Source: Caldilineaceae bacterium | GTDB taxonomy: Bacteria > Chloroflexota > Anaerolineae > Caldilineales > Caldilineaceae | Assembly (NCBI GenBank): GCA_015494005.1 | Contig: WGCB01000095.1 | Location: 1 to 5,542 of the forward strand | Length of the DNA stretch: 5,542 bases | Direction: 5' to 3' | In this document: positions 5,439-5,542 of the stretch, piece by piece | How positions within the stretch are numbered: position 1 is the stretch's first letter | Layout of the letters: each line of letters begins with the position of its first letter | Position numbers and translations under genes: made by a program | The notes under the pieces: generated by a model | Seen by the model: only the letters and a program-made list of their open reading frames with translations | Told to the model about the DNA's origin: nothing | Databases searched by the model: none

Positions 5439-5528
5439 AGGGCGCCGAGGTGAGGGGGTGAGGGGGCGCTGAAGTGAAGGGGTGAAGGGGTGAGAGGGTG
5501 AGGAAGTGACCAGATGAGGAGTGAGGCG
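5435..5528 (+). repeat. GTGAnnnn tandem array, mostly 8-bp period, starting inside the peptidase stop codon
   Basis: After GTGAAGGG (5435-5442), which contains the peptidase TGA, and a 7-nt linker, units follow at 5450, 5458, 5466 (variant GCGCTGAA), 5474, 5482, 5490, 5498, 5506, 5514 (7 bp) and 5521. The cores are GTGAGGGG, GTGAAGGG, GTGAGAGG and similar. The strand is almost pure purine plus T, with very few C. TGA occurs in every unit and falls in all three frames because 8 is not a multiple of 3. No hairpin terminator with a T-run was found before the window ends. Confidence 0.85.
5440..5487 (+). repeat. 24-nt higher-order direct repeat within the array
   Basis: Bases 5440-5463 and 5464-5487 are adjacent 24-nt copies, each three 8-bp units long and each opening with GGGCGC. 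They match at 20 of 24 positions. The four differences (5446/5470 C/T; 5449/5473, 5454/5478 and 5462/5486 G/A) are all transitions. Confidence 0.75.
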
Positions 5529-5542
5529 CCCAATCCACCAAT
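5529..5542 (+). repeat. Start of a second CCAATCnn array, cut by the window edge
   Basis: These 14 bases, CCCAATCCACCAAT, are identical to 1351-1364 in the livG-livF spacer and have the same 8-bp spacing of CCAAT. The array presumably continues beyond the window. Confidence 0.7.

Overview
This is a GC-rich bacterial window with all genes on the + strand. It holds the end of a branched-chain-amino-acid-type (Liv/HAAT) ABC importer operon: a partial permease (LivM type), then livG and livF. A PEBP-family lipoprotein gene follows, then a translationally coupled pair made of a class I/II PLP aminotransferase and a P1-family (DmpA/BapA) self-cleaving aminopeptidase. The coding regions are intact. 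The N-terminal part of the permease lies outside the window, and the last intergenic region runs off the right edge.

Organism: the strong C/G preference at third codon positions, the lipoprotein signal, and GTGA/CCAATC-type degenerate short repeats in the spacers are what I would expect of a Chloroflexota (Caldilinea/Litorilinea-like) genome. That placement rests on the general look of the sequence, not on a marker gene, and is only moderately confident.

Layout: 1-471 permease C-terminus; 468-1232 livG (ATGA overlap with the permease); 1233-1464 a repeat-built spacer with a strikingly G-depleted, C-rich half; 1465-2169 livF; 2170-2292 a spacer with a good sigma70-type promoter; 2293-2892 PEBP lipoprotein with a second well-placed Shine-Dalgarno and ATG after the signal peptide; 2893-3000 a spacer with a probable terminator hairpin; 3001-4332 aminotransferase; 4329-5438 P1 peptidase (ATGA overlap); 5439-5542 a G-rich 8-bp tandem array that continues past the window.

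How the genes may work together: the importer brings in amino acids or similar small amphipathic solutes, the P1 peptidase releases N-terminal residues from small peptides or amides, and the aminotransferase moves amino groups. Together this looks like an amino acid or peptide use locus, but the substrates are not visible from sequence.

The most unusual material is non-coding. The two repeat-filled spacers share 8-bp-period tandem arrays (GTGAnnnn, CCAATCnn, CTTTCACA). In both, the array starts inside the end of the upstream gene and supplies its TGA stop codon. I found no phage, CRISPR, toxin-antitoxin or defence system here.
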